DNA of 64,000 bases from an uncultured Bacteroidales bacterium. Lineage in GTDB: Bacteria; Bacteroidota; Bacteroidia; Bacteroidales; F082. The position numbers and the translations under genes are program-made. Of the stretch, positions 28,894-36,904 are shown in pieces; the stretch's first letter is position 1; each line of letters begins with the position of its first letter. The DNA lies in NCBI GenBank assembly GCA_905233685.1, contig CAJOEZ010000023.1, positions 1-64,000 on the forward strand. Direction: 5' to 3'. Below the pieces are notes generated by a model that saw only the letters and a list, made by a program, of their open reading frames with translations, was not told the origin of the DNA and did not search any database.

Positions 28894-30213
28894 CTATCGC
28901 TTCATTTCGCAACGGAAGATGGATTTTGTTTCAGAAGTGACCTTAAATCGGTCGTCAAGGCGCCAGCCGACCACCCAAAGGATGTCGCCATCAGCGGAAA
29001 CCAACAGCCAAACATTGCGTTTCTGCCATTCCGTAAACTTCTGATCCACAAAGAAATCACTCAGCAGTTTGGAACCTTTCATGCCCAGAGGATGGAAGCG
29101 GTCGCCGTGCTGCCAATGGCGTAAAGTCAACGGAAAACGAATCTTGTCGAAATCCAATTGCGCCACTTCGGGTGACTTGTCAATGAGAAAATTGTTTGTC
29201 CTTTCCAATTTGGAAAATGACAGATGGATGGGCGAAAAAACTTTCTCCTCCCCTATCTCGATTTGGATTTCTTCATCAGTATCTTCCTTAATTTCAGAAA
29301 GTTGTAAATCATCCCTTCCGATAACCAATTGATGTGTCGGAGAGCAATATCGATTTCCAATGCCCGAAACCATTGCTTCATGGATGAAACGGCATTGATC
29401 AGTATTAAAATTGTATTGTCGCAACCATTCAAAAAGCAACTGAAAATTATTTACAAAATATTGTTTATCAATACTTTGCAAACCATCTTTTTCGACAATA
29501 ATTCGGTCAATTTTTTCCTTAAGCAACTCGCGATACAATTCGTTTTCCGAGGCAAGATGCTCCAATGACTTATACAAACCTTGCCGCGCATCGGGTTGCA
29601 ATTCGTCAAAAACAGGCAAAAGTTGATTTCGAATTTTGTTGCGAAGAAAAACTGACTCAGCATTGGTATGGTCTTCGCGCCAAACGATATGGTTTTCAGC
29701 TGCATAACGGCGAATTTGTTCACGAGAGGCCCACAGTAAAGGCCGAATTAAAACACCGTTTTGCGGCAACATACCCTTCAGTCCGCGCAAGCCTGCGCCA
29801 CGCAACAAGTTGATAAAAAAAGTCTCGCCTTGGTCGTCGGCATGATGGGCCACGGCAATTTTATCATAGCCCAATTGCTGTCTCAATTGTTCAAACCAAG
29901 TATAACGCAATTCGCGGGCAGCCATTTCAATGGAAATGCCATGGTTAGCAGCATATTTCTCGGTTTCAAAATGCTTCACAAAGCACTGAATTCCACGCTT
30001 TTCAGCAAACTTCCGCACAAACCAATCGTCACCATCCGACTCCACATCGCGCAAATGAAAATTACAATGGGCGGCCACAAACTGCACCTGGGTTTTCTGC
30101 AACAAATCCGCCAAAACCATGGAGTCTATGCCGCCGCTGAGGGCCAGAATGATTTTTTCGCCTTCGGCGATTAGGTTATACCTATTAATATATAATTGGA
30201 ACTGGTCGAGCAT
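28894..30213 (-). CDS. tilS: tRNA(Ile)-lysidine synthetase TilS
   Basis: A 439-residue enzyme that adds lysine to C34 of tRNA-Ile(CAU) so it reads AUA. The PP-loop SGGIDS (26-31) binds ATP, and HHADDQGETFFINLLRGAG plus the RPLLWASREQIRRYA block are typical. The C-terminal substrate-recognition domain (HPLGMKGSKLLSDFFVDQK) is present. The ATG at 30213 (MLDQFQLYINRYNLIAEG) is chosen because the duplicated copy at 32281 begins at the equivalent ATG. It starts 3 nt behind the stop of the T9SS gene. Its first about 22 codons are duplicated at 32281. Confidence 0.95.
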   Translation of the reverse strand: MLDQFQLYINRYNLIAEGEKIILALSGGIDSMVLADLLQKTQVQFVAAHCNFHLRDVESDGDDWFVRKFAEKRGIQCFVKHFETEKYAANHGISIEMAARELRYTWFEQLRQQLGYDKIAVAHHADDQGETFFINLLRGAGLRGLKGMLPQNGVLIRPLLWASREQIRRYAAENHIVWREDHTNAESVFLRNKIRNQLLPVFDELQPDARQGLYKSLEHLASENELYRELLKEKIDRIIVEKDGLQSIDKQYFVNNFQLLFEWLRQYNFNTDQCRFIHEAMVSGIGNRYCSPTHQLVIGRDDLQLSEIKEDTDEEIQIEIGEEKVFSPIHLSFSKLERTNNFLIDKSPEVAQLDFDKIRFPLTLRHWQHGDRFHPLGMKGSKLLSDFFVDQKFTEWQKRNVWLLVSADGDILWVVGWRLDDRFKVTSETKSIFRCEMKR

Positions 30214-30215
30214 TT

Positions 30216-31667
30216 TCAATGTTTTACCAAGAACTTTCCTAATCCATGACCATCTACTTGAACGAAATACAACCCTGCTGGATAATGACTTGTTTCAATC
30301 TTTACTTGCTGGTTTCCGGCAATAAAAGCATCCATCAATTGTCCCATAGCATTATAAACCCGAATCATGCTTGAGCCTTCTACTGATAGATTCACAAAGA
30401 CATCAGCTGGATTGGGGAAAATGTTGTCATTCTGCTCGTTAGAGTCATTAACGTCCACATAGCACAGATGCTCTTCAATTCCAATGGCTTCATAAGCATC
30501 AATGACAGACTGCAAATCAGTAAAACTGAATTGATACTCGAACGGATAATCGGTATGGGCGAAAATTATGGAATGGTCGGGGGCAATGAGAAAATAATCG
30601 GGCGCACCCACCAAATGATACAGATCATAAATCTCCGTACCGCCTCCATACCTGCTTATCACTGGAAACTCCACGCCATATTCCTCGCACCATTGCAAAC
30701 ATGTTCCAATGCCATCAACCTCATTCACCTCGATATAAAAGATGTCTTCTTCATTGCAACCATAGCGGTAATAACTATCCACAACATTCGGTGCAATGAG
30801 ATGACAACCTGGGCAAGAATAATAGAAAGCCTCAACCAACACGTATTGTCCTCTGTCAAGAATATCAAACAGATGGATTTCGTTGCCGTGACAATCAGTT
30901 GCCGTAAAATCAAATGCAGTTGGAGGCACACTCACTATTTCAGAAGCACATTCCGAACCATCTTCACAATGCGAAACGACAAAATAGTTGCCTCCCAAAC
31001 GGGGATTGAAATCTATCAAGCAGACTGTGTCATAGACATCTTGCTCAAAAAAATCAACAGCACCTATCCTATTATAGATATGATAATGCTGTGCATTCTC
31101 AACACCCGCCCATGACAGCAAGAGGTCATCTTCGAGCAAATCGGCCCTCAGTTTGGTTGGAGCCTCACACACGCCAAAATCACAATTGTCAGGCATAATA
31201 CCAAGGCTGTCAAAAACATCAAACATGTTCGTGTAAGTTATTGATTCCCTACATATCTCGTGATTAGAATAAATTAGAAGGTAACGAGGAATTTCCATAC
31301 AATCCTCATACAGGTCAAAAAACTGCTGGGCGCCTCCTTCAGAGGTCACCAAAGGACACTCCACACCATTATTGGTCAACCATACAAGACCAGATTCATC
31401 GTCCTCTGAAGCCCACAGCGACATTACAAACATCTCACGACCATTGCAACCATACCGATGATAGACTTCCTTGATTCGAGTAGCATCCTGTTGGGCAACC
31501 GGACGAAATTCCACAAATACATGCTGCCCATTGTCAAGCAATTCAAACAAATTGAATTCAACGCCATAACAATCCGTGAAAGTAAAATCTTCAACTTCGG
31601 GCGGGCACTCGGCCTTCAACTGCCAACCCAGCGTAAGAAACGCCAAAACAAACAATAGTTTTTTCAT
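30216..31667 (-). CDS. T9SS cargo with two thioredoxin-like domains (copy B)
   Basis: A 483-residue secreted protein. The signal peptide is MKKLLFVLAFLTLGWQLKA. A degenerate thioredoxin-like domain (about 25-155, no CxxC) is followed by a fibronectin-type spacer (about 165-250). A second thioredoxin-like domain (about 255-390) has a CxxC in FYYSCPGCHLIAP (C285, C288). A T9SS type A sorting domain closes it (FPNPADVFVNLSVEG ... GLYFVQVDG). It may be a cell-surface thiol-active protein; the substrate is unknown. Its paralogue lies exactly 2,068 bp away. An ATG one codon earlier (31670) is an equal start. Confidence 0.85.
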   Translation of the reverse strand: MKKLLFVLAFLTLGWQLKAECPPEVEDFTFTDCYGVEFNLFELLDNGQHVFVEFRPVAQQDATRIKEVYHRYGCNGREMFVMSLWASEDDESGLVWLTNNGVECPLVTSEGGAQQFFDLYEDCMEIPRYLLIYSNHEICRESITYTNMFDVFDSLGIMPDNCDFGVCEAPTKLRADLLEDDLLLSWAGVENAQHYHIYNRIGAVDFFEQDVYDTVCLIDFNPRLGGNYFVVSHCEDGSECASEIVSVPPTAFDFTATDCHGNEIHLFDILDRGQYVLVEAFYYSCPGCHLIAPNVVDSYYRYGCNEEDIFYIEVNEVDGIGTCLQWCEEYGVEFPVISRYGGGTEIYDLYHLVGAPDYFLIAPDHSIIFAHTDYPFEYQFSFTDLQSVIDAYEAIGIEEHLCYVDVNDSNEQNDNIFPNPADVFVNLSVEGSSMIRVYNAMGQLMDAFIAGNQQVKIETSHYPAGLYFVQVDGHGLGKFLVKH

Positions 31668-31697
31668 CATTAGATATTTTTATAGTTAAACTGACTA

Positions 31698-31705
31698 CAA
31701 AAGTA
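31698..31705 (-). promoter_or_regulatory. -7 box of T9SS copy B
   Basis: Minus-strand TACTTTTG, 30 bp upstream of the ATG. It is in the same relative place as TATTTTTG before copy A (33766-33773). Confidence 0.55.
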
Positions 31706-31732
31706 CAAAACTCTCACAATCTGCAAAATAAA

Positions 31733-32281
31733 TCACTTCTTTTTCTTCACCGAGAAACCGAAGCCACCAATCTTCTCTCCAAGGCCGTAATACTTCCCAT
31801 GAGAATAGGCCAAAGGCTTGGCATGGTTGAGTTGGAACGCGCCTGTGCCTTTGTCGATGAGTTTTTCCTCGGCATTGATGGCCACCACCTCTGCAATGAA
31901 CATATCGTGCGAACCCAGTTCCTTCACTTCTATTACCTTGCACTCAATGCTCAACGGCGATTCCGCAATCAAAGGTGCTTTCACGATTTGTGCAGGCTCG
32001 GTGTGCAGGTGCATCTGTTTGAATTTATTATAGTCGCGGCCCGATCGCACGCCGCACCAGTCCGTGGCAGCGGCCAGTTCCTCCGTCGTCAGGTTGATGA
32101 CGAACTCCTTGTTTTTCATGATGAGTTCGTGCGAATGGTGTTCCTTGCGGACGGAGATGTAGCACATGGGCGGATCGGAGCAAATCGTTCCCGTCCAGCC
32201 GATGGTGATGATATAAATGAGGCGGTCACCTTCGGCCAGCATATTACACCTATTAATATATTGTTGGAACTTTTGAAGCAT
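31733..32281 (-). CDS. Chimeric gene: TilS N-terminus fused to a flavin reductase-like domain
   Basis: A 182-residue frame. Residues 1-21 (MLQKFQQYINRCNMLAEGDR) match the start of TilS. From IITIGWTGTICSDPPMCYIS on, the protein is nearly identical to the flavin reductase-like protein encoded at 33801-34367 and retains its whole FMN-binding core. It lacks that protein's native first about 31 residues (IPFKPGTLIYPLPAVMVTCG and after). It arose as the junction of a 2,068-bp tandem duplication. The intact frame and the few amino-acid changes suggest it is still expressed and constrained. Its function may be altered at the N-terminal flavin contact; this is inferred. Confidence 0.85.
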   Translation of the reverse strand: MLQKFQQYINRCNMLAEGDRLIYIITIGWTGTICSDPPMCYISVRKEHHSHELIMKNKEFVINLTTEELAAATDWCGVRSGRDYNKFKQMHLHTEPAQIVKAPLIAESPLSIECKVIEVKELGSHDMFIAEVVAINAEEKLIDKGTGAFQLNHAKPLAYSHGKYYGLGEKIGGFGFSVKKKK

Positions 32282-32283
32282 CG

Positions 32284-33735
32284 TCAATGCCTTACCACAA
32301 ATTTCCCAAATCCTTTTCCGTCAACTTGAACAAAATACAATCCTTCAGGATAATGGCCTATTTCTATCTTCACTTGCTGATTCTCAACAACAAACAAATC
32401 CATCAGTTGTCCTAATGCATTATAGATTCGTACTAAACTTGAGCCTTCCACAGAGAGATTCACAAAAGCATCTGCGGGATTGGGGAAAAATTCGTAATTC
32501 GCTTCGTTGTTTTCCTCCACATCATGATAGCATTGGTAAACCTGTATGTCAAACGGAGCAAAAGCATCTACAATAGATTGAAAATCATCAAAGTTAAAGT
32601 TATACCATGATGACAATACAATAGAGCGGTCGGGGGCAATAAGCATAAAAAACGGATCGCCGGGAATGCGATAGACGGAACGTATCTCACCTCCTCCATC
32701 TTCCTTGCTGATTGTAGGATACTCCACGCCAAATTCTTCGATCCATTGCAAACAAAAGCTTGCATTATCTGATGAGATTTCCATGTAAAACACATCTTTG
32801 TCGTTGCAACCATAGTAATAATAGGACTCCTCCACAAAAGGCATCAGCTCGCGGCATGGCCCACAAGTATAATGGAAGAAATCGATAAACACGTATTGAC
32901 CGCTATCCAGAATATCGTACAAATGAATATCGTTTCCATTGCAATCGACCGCGAAGAAATCAGGAGCTTCAAAGCCTATTGAAACAGTATCAGATATGTA
33001 TTCTGACCCATCCTCAAAACACGAAACCACATAATAGTGATTATCCTCATAAGGGACATAAATACCATTAAAACAAGTATCTGTCGTTGTAACCATCATA
33101 GTGTATTCCAACCAAGACCTTCGTTTATAGTAAACATGATAAGATGAAGCTCCTTCAGCACTATCCCAAGTCAGCAGAAACTGACCATTGACCAAAGAAG
33201 CGGAAAGATTTGCCGGAGCAGAATAACCACCCCACTCGCAATTTGATGGAACGAAGCCATAGCCTTCCAATTCTTCCTCAAGATGATAGCCTAACGGTTC
33301 CTGATAGATTTCATGGCTCGGAGTTATCAGTAGATACCTGTAATTGCCCGAATAATAAAAACAATCATAGAAATCAGAATAGAATTGGTTACCTCCGCCA
33401 TCCACACCAAACACAGGAAATTCGGCGTTTTGGGTTTCTTCCCATAACCGACAGACGGAATCGTTCTGTGTAGGCAAAACCTCCATGAAGAAAAGCTCAC
33501 GTCCGTTGCATCCGAATTGGTGATATAATTTAATGAAGGCCGTCGTCTGTGAAGTCGAATTCATATTCGTCACAAAGTGCACCAACACATATTGACCTTG
33601 GTCAAGAATGCCATTCAAGTCGTATTCGATGTCGTGGCAGTCGGTCAAAGTCACGTCATTCACTTCGGGCGGGCATTGGGACTTCAGACCACCTGTCAAC
33701 ACAAGAAACGCCAAAACAAACAACGCCTTTTTCAT
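32284..33735 (-). CDS. T9SS cargo with two thioredoxin-like domains (copy A)
   Basis: A 483-residue paralogue of the protein at 30216-31667, of exactly the same length. Its signal peptide is MKKALFVLAFLVLTGGLKS. The N-terminal domain has no CxxC. The second thioredoxin-like domain has HYTCGPCRELMPFV, a more classic CGPC redox pair than the CPGC of copy B. The T9SS sorting domain (FFPNPADAFVNLSVEG ... GLYFVQVDG) is well conserved between the copies, while the N-terminal part has diverged strongly. An in-frame ATG at 33741 is possible. It precedes the chimeric gene by 2 nt, as copy B precedes tilS. Confidence 0.85.
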   Translation of the reverse strand: MKKALFVLAFLVLTGGLKSQCPPEVNDVTLTDCHDIEYDLNGILDQGQYVLVHFVTNMNSTSQTTAFIKLYHQFGCNGRELFFMEVLPTQNDSVCRLWEETQNAEFPVFGVDGGGNQFYSDFYDCFYYSGNYRYLLITPSHEIYQEPLGYHLEEELEGYGFVPSNCEWGGYSAPANLSASLVNGQFLLTWDSAEGASSYHVYYKRRSWLEYTMMVTTTDTCFNGIYVPYEDNHYYVVSCFEDGSEYISDTVSIGFEAPDFFAVDCNGNDIHLYDILDSGQYVFIDFFHYTCGPCRELMPFVEESYYYYGCNDKDVFYMEISSDNASFCLQWIEEFGVEYPTISKEDGGGEIRSVYRIPGDPFFMLIAPDRSIVLSSWYNFNFDDFQSIVDAFAPFDIQVYQCYHDVEENNEANYEFFPNPADAFVNLSVEGSSLVRIYNALGQLMDLFVVENQQVKIEIGHYPEGLYFVQVDGKGFGKFVVRH

Positions 33736-33765
33736 GTTCATACATTCTTATGGTTACTCTGACTG

Positions 33766-33773
33766 CAAAAATA
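33766..33773 (-). promoter_or_regulatory. -7 box of T9SS copy A
   Basis: Minus-strand TATTTTTG matches TAnnTTTG, 30 bp before the ATG at 33735. The flanking sequence is similar to that of copy B. Confidence 0.55.
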
Positions 33774-33800
33774 CAAAACTCTCACAATCCGAAAAATAAA

Positions 33801-34367
33801 TCATTTCTTTTTCTTCACCGAAAACCCGAAGCCCCCAATCTTCTCTCCAAGGCCGTAATACTTGCCATGGGAATAAGCCAAAGGCTTGGCGTGGTTGAGT
33901 TGGAACGCGCCCGTGCCCTTGTCGATGAGCTTTTCTTCTGCATTGACGGCCACCACCTCGGCAATGAACATGTCATGTGAACCTAATTCCTTCACCTCCA
34001 CCACCTTGCACTCGATGCTCAATGGCGATTCGGCAATCAAGGGAGCCTTCACGATTTGGGCTGGCTCAGGGTGAAGGTGCATCTGCTTGAACTTGTTGTA
34101 GTCGCGACCCGAGCGCACACCGCACCAGTCGGTGGCGGCAGCTAATTCCTCCGTCGTCAGGTTGATGACGAACTCCTTGTTTTTCAAAATGATGTCGTGC
34201 GAGTGGCGTTCTTTTCTCACTGAAATGTAGCACATAGGTGGGTCGGAGCAGATGGTGCCGGTCCAGCCTACGGTGATGATGTTGTAGTTTTCCTCGCAGT
34301 CGCCGCAGGTGACCATCACAGCGGGCAAAGGGTAAATCAATGTTCCGGGTTTGAAGGGGATTTTCAT
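33801..34367 (-). CDS. Flavin reductase-like domain protein (full-length copy)
   Basis: A 188-residue member of the PF01613 flavin reductase-like family. NIITVGWTGTICSDPPMCYI is the FMN-binding strand-loop and HSHDIILKNKEFVINLTTEE follows. It binds FMN and probably transfers hydride from NAD(P)H or takes part in a flavin-dependent redox step in the cytoplasm. The ATG at 34367 (MKIPFKPGTLIYPLPAV) gives the family N-terminus; a longer frame upstream runs into a CAGTTGGCAGTT repeat. It ends in KKKK. It is the ancestral partner in the duplication. Confidence 0.87.
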   Translation of the reverse strand: MKIPFKPGTLIYPLPAVMVTCGDCEENYNIITVGWTGTICSDPPMCYISVRKERHSHDIILKNKEFVINLTTEELAAATDWCGVRSGRDYNKFKQMHLHPEPAQIVKAPLIAESPLSIECKVVEVKELGSHDMFIAEVVAVNAEEKLIDKGTGAFQLNHAKPLAYSHGKYYGLGEKIGGFGFSVKKKK

Positions 34368-34370
34368 TTT

Positions 34371-34411
34371 CAGTTGGCAGTTTGCAGTTGTCCAGTTGGC
34401 AGTTAGGAGTT
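34371..34411. repeat. CAGTTGGCAGTT dispersed repeat
   Basis: Three near-copies of CAGTTGGCAGTT stand between the flavin reductase start and its promoter. The same kind of repeat occurs at 61432-61537. It lies in the 5' UTR. Confidence 0.5.
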
Positions 34412-34439
34412 CAACTCCGAGATGCTTTTGATTTTGGTG

Positions 34440-34447
34440 CAAAAATA
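34440..34447 (-). promoter_or_regulatory. -7 box of the flavin reductase gene
   Basis: Minus-strand TATTTTTG matches TAnnTTTG. It gives a 5' UTR of about 65 nt that contains the CAGTTGGCAGTT repeat. Confidence 0.55.
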
Positions 34448-34479
34448 ACGATTTTCTCTATCAGCTTCCGGGGAATACA

Positions 34480-34501
34480 ACAAAAATCCCGCCCAAACGT
34501 G
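34480..34501. repeat. Degenerate copy of the ATCCCGC(CCAAACGA)GCGGGAT element
   Basis: ACAAAAATCCCGCCCAAACG matches the left arm and most of the loop of the intact element at 41775-41806; the right arm is lost. It marks the left side of the acyl-assembly region, whose right side carries an intact copy at 38717. Confidence 0.6.
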
Positions 34502-34527
34502 TATCTGCCATTTTTTTCGAAGATTTT

Positions 34528-34559
34528 TTTGCCGTAATAAAAAAAATCTCCTACATTTG
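34528..34559 (+). promoter_or_regulatory. Strong promoter ahead of the non-coding leader
   Basis: TTTG (34528-34531), 20 bp, TACATTTG (34552-34559): a full consensus match. Runs of T and A (34511-34548) upstream and in the spacer could act as an UP-like element. Transcription should start near 34562-34567, exactly where the first hairpin of the non-coding region begins. Confidence 0.75.
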
Positions 34560-34561
34560 CA

Positions 34562-34874
34562 CCGCAATTCTTCCTCCCTTTGGGGCAGGATTGCACTACA
34601 TAACAAGACAGCGTTTGCCGACGCTTTGTTTTTGGTACTATTGAACCTGAGAAACTCAATACAACCACAATCAAGGACATTGCAGAAGCGGATGCTACGG
34701 GTAGGTATAATGCTTCCCGTTAGTGTGCAGAGGTCTCATAGCCTCATGCACACTTTTCGGGTTTAATGTTTATACCGACAGCGTGGGTATCGTTTCTCTT
34801 CGTTTTTTTGTGAGGTTTTCTCAGGGCCTAATAGTACGGACGAGCAGAAGCACAGATACCCCGCTTTCTTTTTG
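34562..34874 (+). ncRNA. Candidate structured non-coding RNA or long leader
   Basis: About 310 nt without a convincing gene but with successive hairpins. GCAAT/ATTGC with CCTCCC/GGGG (34564-34594); AGCGT/ACGCT (34610-34625); TATTGA/TCAATA (34639-34661); ACGGG/CCCGT (34697-34720); an 11-bp stem GTGTGCAGAGG/CCTC-TGCACAC (34723-34753); and a long-range stem GCGTGGGTATC (34781-34791) with GATACCCCGC (34855-34864), followed by TTTCTTTTTG like a terminator. It lacks the tmRNA tag, RNase P core and B12 or TPP boxes. It is either an independent small RNA or the regulatory leader of the acyl operon that starts at 34946. Confidence 0.5.
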
Positions 34875-34945
34875 TGTGGTCGTCAATAGATAGATGAACA
34901 TGTCCGAGATTGGGTGTTCGGCGGACATACAGCAAAAAAGACAAC

Positions 34946-35566
34946 ATGATTTACAAAGGAGAAATTGTTTATCTGAGAGCATTGGAGCCTGAAGACTACG
35001 AAAAAACGTACTTGTTTCGGGATTATGAGATGCAAAAAATGACTTGTGGTCCCATCCGATTCAGTTCAAAAGCCATGGAAAAGAATTGGGCGCAAGCCAA
35101 AGCCTTAGACAATTCGCGCGACATTTACTTGGCCATCTGCCTAATCGAAAACGACGAAATGATTGGCTGGTATTCCATCAACGACATTGACTATCGCAAC
35201 CGTAAATGCCATTGTGGAGGAATAGTCATAGGCAACAGGAAATACCGTGACGGCCTTGCCTACGAGGAAGCTGGCAATTTGGCGTTTCGCTACATCATCA
35301 ATGAATTAAACATGAATCGAATCACGGGGTCATGTCTTAGACAACACATCATGTCGAGGGCCATGATGGAAGCCTCTTATTGGTCGCTCGAGGGCATTGA
35401 GCGCCAATCCATCTTCAAGGAAGGTCGCTATCACGATGTCTGCCATTACGCCATCTTGAAAGACGAGTATTTGGAGCATCTAAACAATGGAGATTTTGAA
35501 CCTCGTAAGAGAATGCTAAGATTGGGAAAAGCCATCAAACAATTAAAAGCAGACAATAAACAATAA
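34946..35566 (+). CDS. GNAT N-acyltransferase, first gene of the acyl-assembly operon
   Basis: A 206-residue GNAT-fold protein with an N-terminal GEIVYLRALEPEDYEKTYLFRD block, the strand MIGWYSINDIDYRNRKCHCG, and an acyl-CoA/ACP site near GLAYEEAGNLAFRYIINEL. A C-terminal extension (about 170-206) is basic. In this position, directly ahead of an ACP and two KAS III genes, it is a good candidate for the enzyme that transfers the finished acyl group to an amine, for example an amino sugar. That is inferred. The ATG at 34946 was chosen; an upstream GTG-type start lacks support. A 28-bp gap separates it from the ACP gene. Confidence 0.82.
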   Translation: MIYKGEIVYLRALEPEDYEKTYLFRDYEMQKMTCGPIRFSSKAMEKNWAQAKALDNSRDIYLAICLIENDEMIGWYSINDIDYRNRKCHCGGIVIGNRKYRDGLAYEEAGNLAFRYIINELNMNRITGSCLRQHIMSRAMMEASYWSLEGIERQSIFKEGRYHDVCHYAILKDEYLEHLNNGDFEPRKRMLRLGKAIKQLKADNKQ

Positions 35567-35594
35567 ACAACAATCATCTTAAAAACAACTTATT

Positions 35595-35828
35595 ATGAAA
35601 ACTTTAGAAGAATTTGTAGCTCTCTTTGCAGAGTTGTTCGACGACACCGACCCAAGTGAAATCACCGCAACGACCGTATTCCACGACTTGGACGAATGGT
35701 CAAGCCTGATTGGTCTCTCCATCATCGCCATGGCGGTCGAGGAATTCGGCGTGGTGCTCATGGGCGACGACGTGAAGAACTCCGTCACCGTCGAGGATTT
35801 GTACAACCGCATAATCTCCAAGGCATAA
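35595..35828 (+). CDS. Acyl carrier protein
   Basis: A 77-residue acidic four-helix ACP. The phosphopantetheine site is DEWSSLIGLS, with S37 (followed by L) as the likely attachment residue. The usual D-S-L is replaced by S-S-L with tryptophan at -2, so it is a specialised ACP rather than the housekeeping AcpP. Helix II (IGLSIIAMAVEEFGVVL) is typical. The stop overlaps the next start (TAATG). Confidence 0.9.
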   Translation: MKTLEEFVALFAELFDDTDPSEITATTVFHDLDEWSSLIGLSIIAMAVEEFGVVLMGDDVKNSVTVEDLYNRIISKA

Positions 35829-36904
35829 TGGCATTCCTCGAATTCAAGAACGTTAGGATCGCCGGTGTTAGCGCCGGCGTTCCTAAAAACGTGGCAAGCA
35901 ACTTGCATCCGCTCGACGACGATGGCGTGTCGAGCGAATACGCGCCAGAAGCTTTCGTCGAAACAACGGGAGTGCTTGAGCGTCGGATTTCCGACAAACT
36001 GACGACATCGGATTTGTGTTATGCCGCTGCCGAAAAACTGGTTGACGACCTTGGTTGGAAAAAAGACGAGATTGAAGCATTGGTGTTTGTTTCGCAAACT
36101 GCCGACTACATACTTCCCGCCACCGCTTGCATTTTGCAGGACCGTCTCGGACTGAGCAAAGAATGTTATGCCGAAGACGTGGCCTTGGGTTGTTCGGGTT
36201 GGGTATATGGCTTGAGCAACGTGGCCTCGTTACTCATGTCGGGCACCATCAAGAAGGCATTGCTGCTATGCGGCGATGCCAAGAAAAGAGCCGTTGGCCC
36301 TCGCGATCCTCTGTTTGGCCATGCCGGAACGGCAACGGCAGTCGAGTTTGCAGAAGGCGCGGAGGGATTCAGGTTCCATTTTGGAACCGACGGCAGCCGC
36401 TACGATGCCATCATCACGCCCGATGGCGGTAGCCGCAACCAGGTTTCCGCCGATTCTTTCAAACTTGAGGAAATCGAAGGGAAAAAGATGCACAGGATGC
36501 AAACCCGCATGAAAGGGATGGACGTATTCGCCTTCGGCATCTCAACGGCCCCAATGTCGGTGAAGAAACTCGCCGAGCACTACGGTTTCGACTATCACGA
36601 CTGTGACTACTTCGTGTTCCACCAAGCCAACATGAAGATGAACAACATGATTGTGAAGCTGCTGAAGCTCGACACAGAGAGAGTGCCTTCCTGCATGTAC
36701 AACTTTGGCAACACCTCTTCGGCAAGCATCCCACTGACCATTGTCACGCAACTAAAGGGCAAGTTCGAGAACAAGCCCACCAAGTTCATTTGCTGCGGCT
36801 TTGGCGTTGGGCTGAGCTGGGGTACGGTTGCATTCGAGACCAATAACATTGTCATTTCAGACCTTGTAGAGGTCGATCAAATGGAGGACAGAAAATGGAT
36901 ATGA
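35828..36904 (+). CDS. 3-oxoacyl-ACP synthase III (KAS III) homologue, first copy
   Basis: A 358-residue thiolase-fold condensing enzyme. The catalytic triad is visible: C122 in ALGCSGWVYG, H265 in VFHQAN, N295 in FGNTSSAS. KAS III enzymes condense an acyl-CoA or acyl thioester primer with malonyl-ACP. Its neighbours suggest it builds a short acyl group on the dedicated ACP. It overlaps the ACP gene by 1 nt and the SDR gene by 10 nt, so the operon is tightly coupled. It is clearly diverged from the second KAS III encoded 0.75 kb downstream. Confidence 0.92.
   Translation: MAFLEFKNVRIAGVSAGVPKNVASNLHPLDDDGVSSEYAPEAFVETTGVLERRISDKLTTSDLCYAAAEKLVDDLGWKKDEIEALVFVSQTADYILPATACILQDRLGLSKECYAEDVALGCSGWVYGLSNVASLLMSGTIKKALLLCGDAKKRAVGPRDPLFGHAGTATAVEFAEGAEGFRFHFGTDGSRYDAIITPDGGSRNQVSADSFKLEEIEGKKMHRMQTRMKGMDVFAFGISTAPMSVKKLAEHYGFDYHDCDYFVFHQANMKMNNMIVKLLKLDTERVPSCMYNFGNTSSASIPLTIVTQLKGKFENKPTKFICCGFGVGLSWGTVAFETNNIVISDLVEVDQMEDRKWI

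Noticed and set aside
34557-34766. A 69-codon frame within the leader RNA
   Set aside because: It begins at a poor start codon inside the -7 box, shows no coding character and would destroy the sense of the symmetrical stems.
34562-34874. The leader RNA considered as tmRNA, RNase P RNA, TPP riboswitch or SRP RNA
   Set aside because: No GENNYALAA-like tag, no RNase P core GAGGAAAGTC, and only a stray TTGAACCTGA resembling part of a TPP element without its partner motifs; no SRP apical loop.
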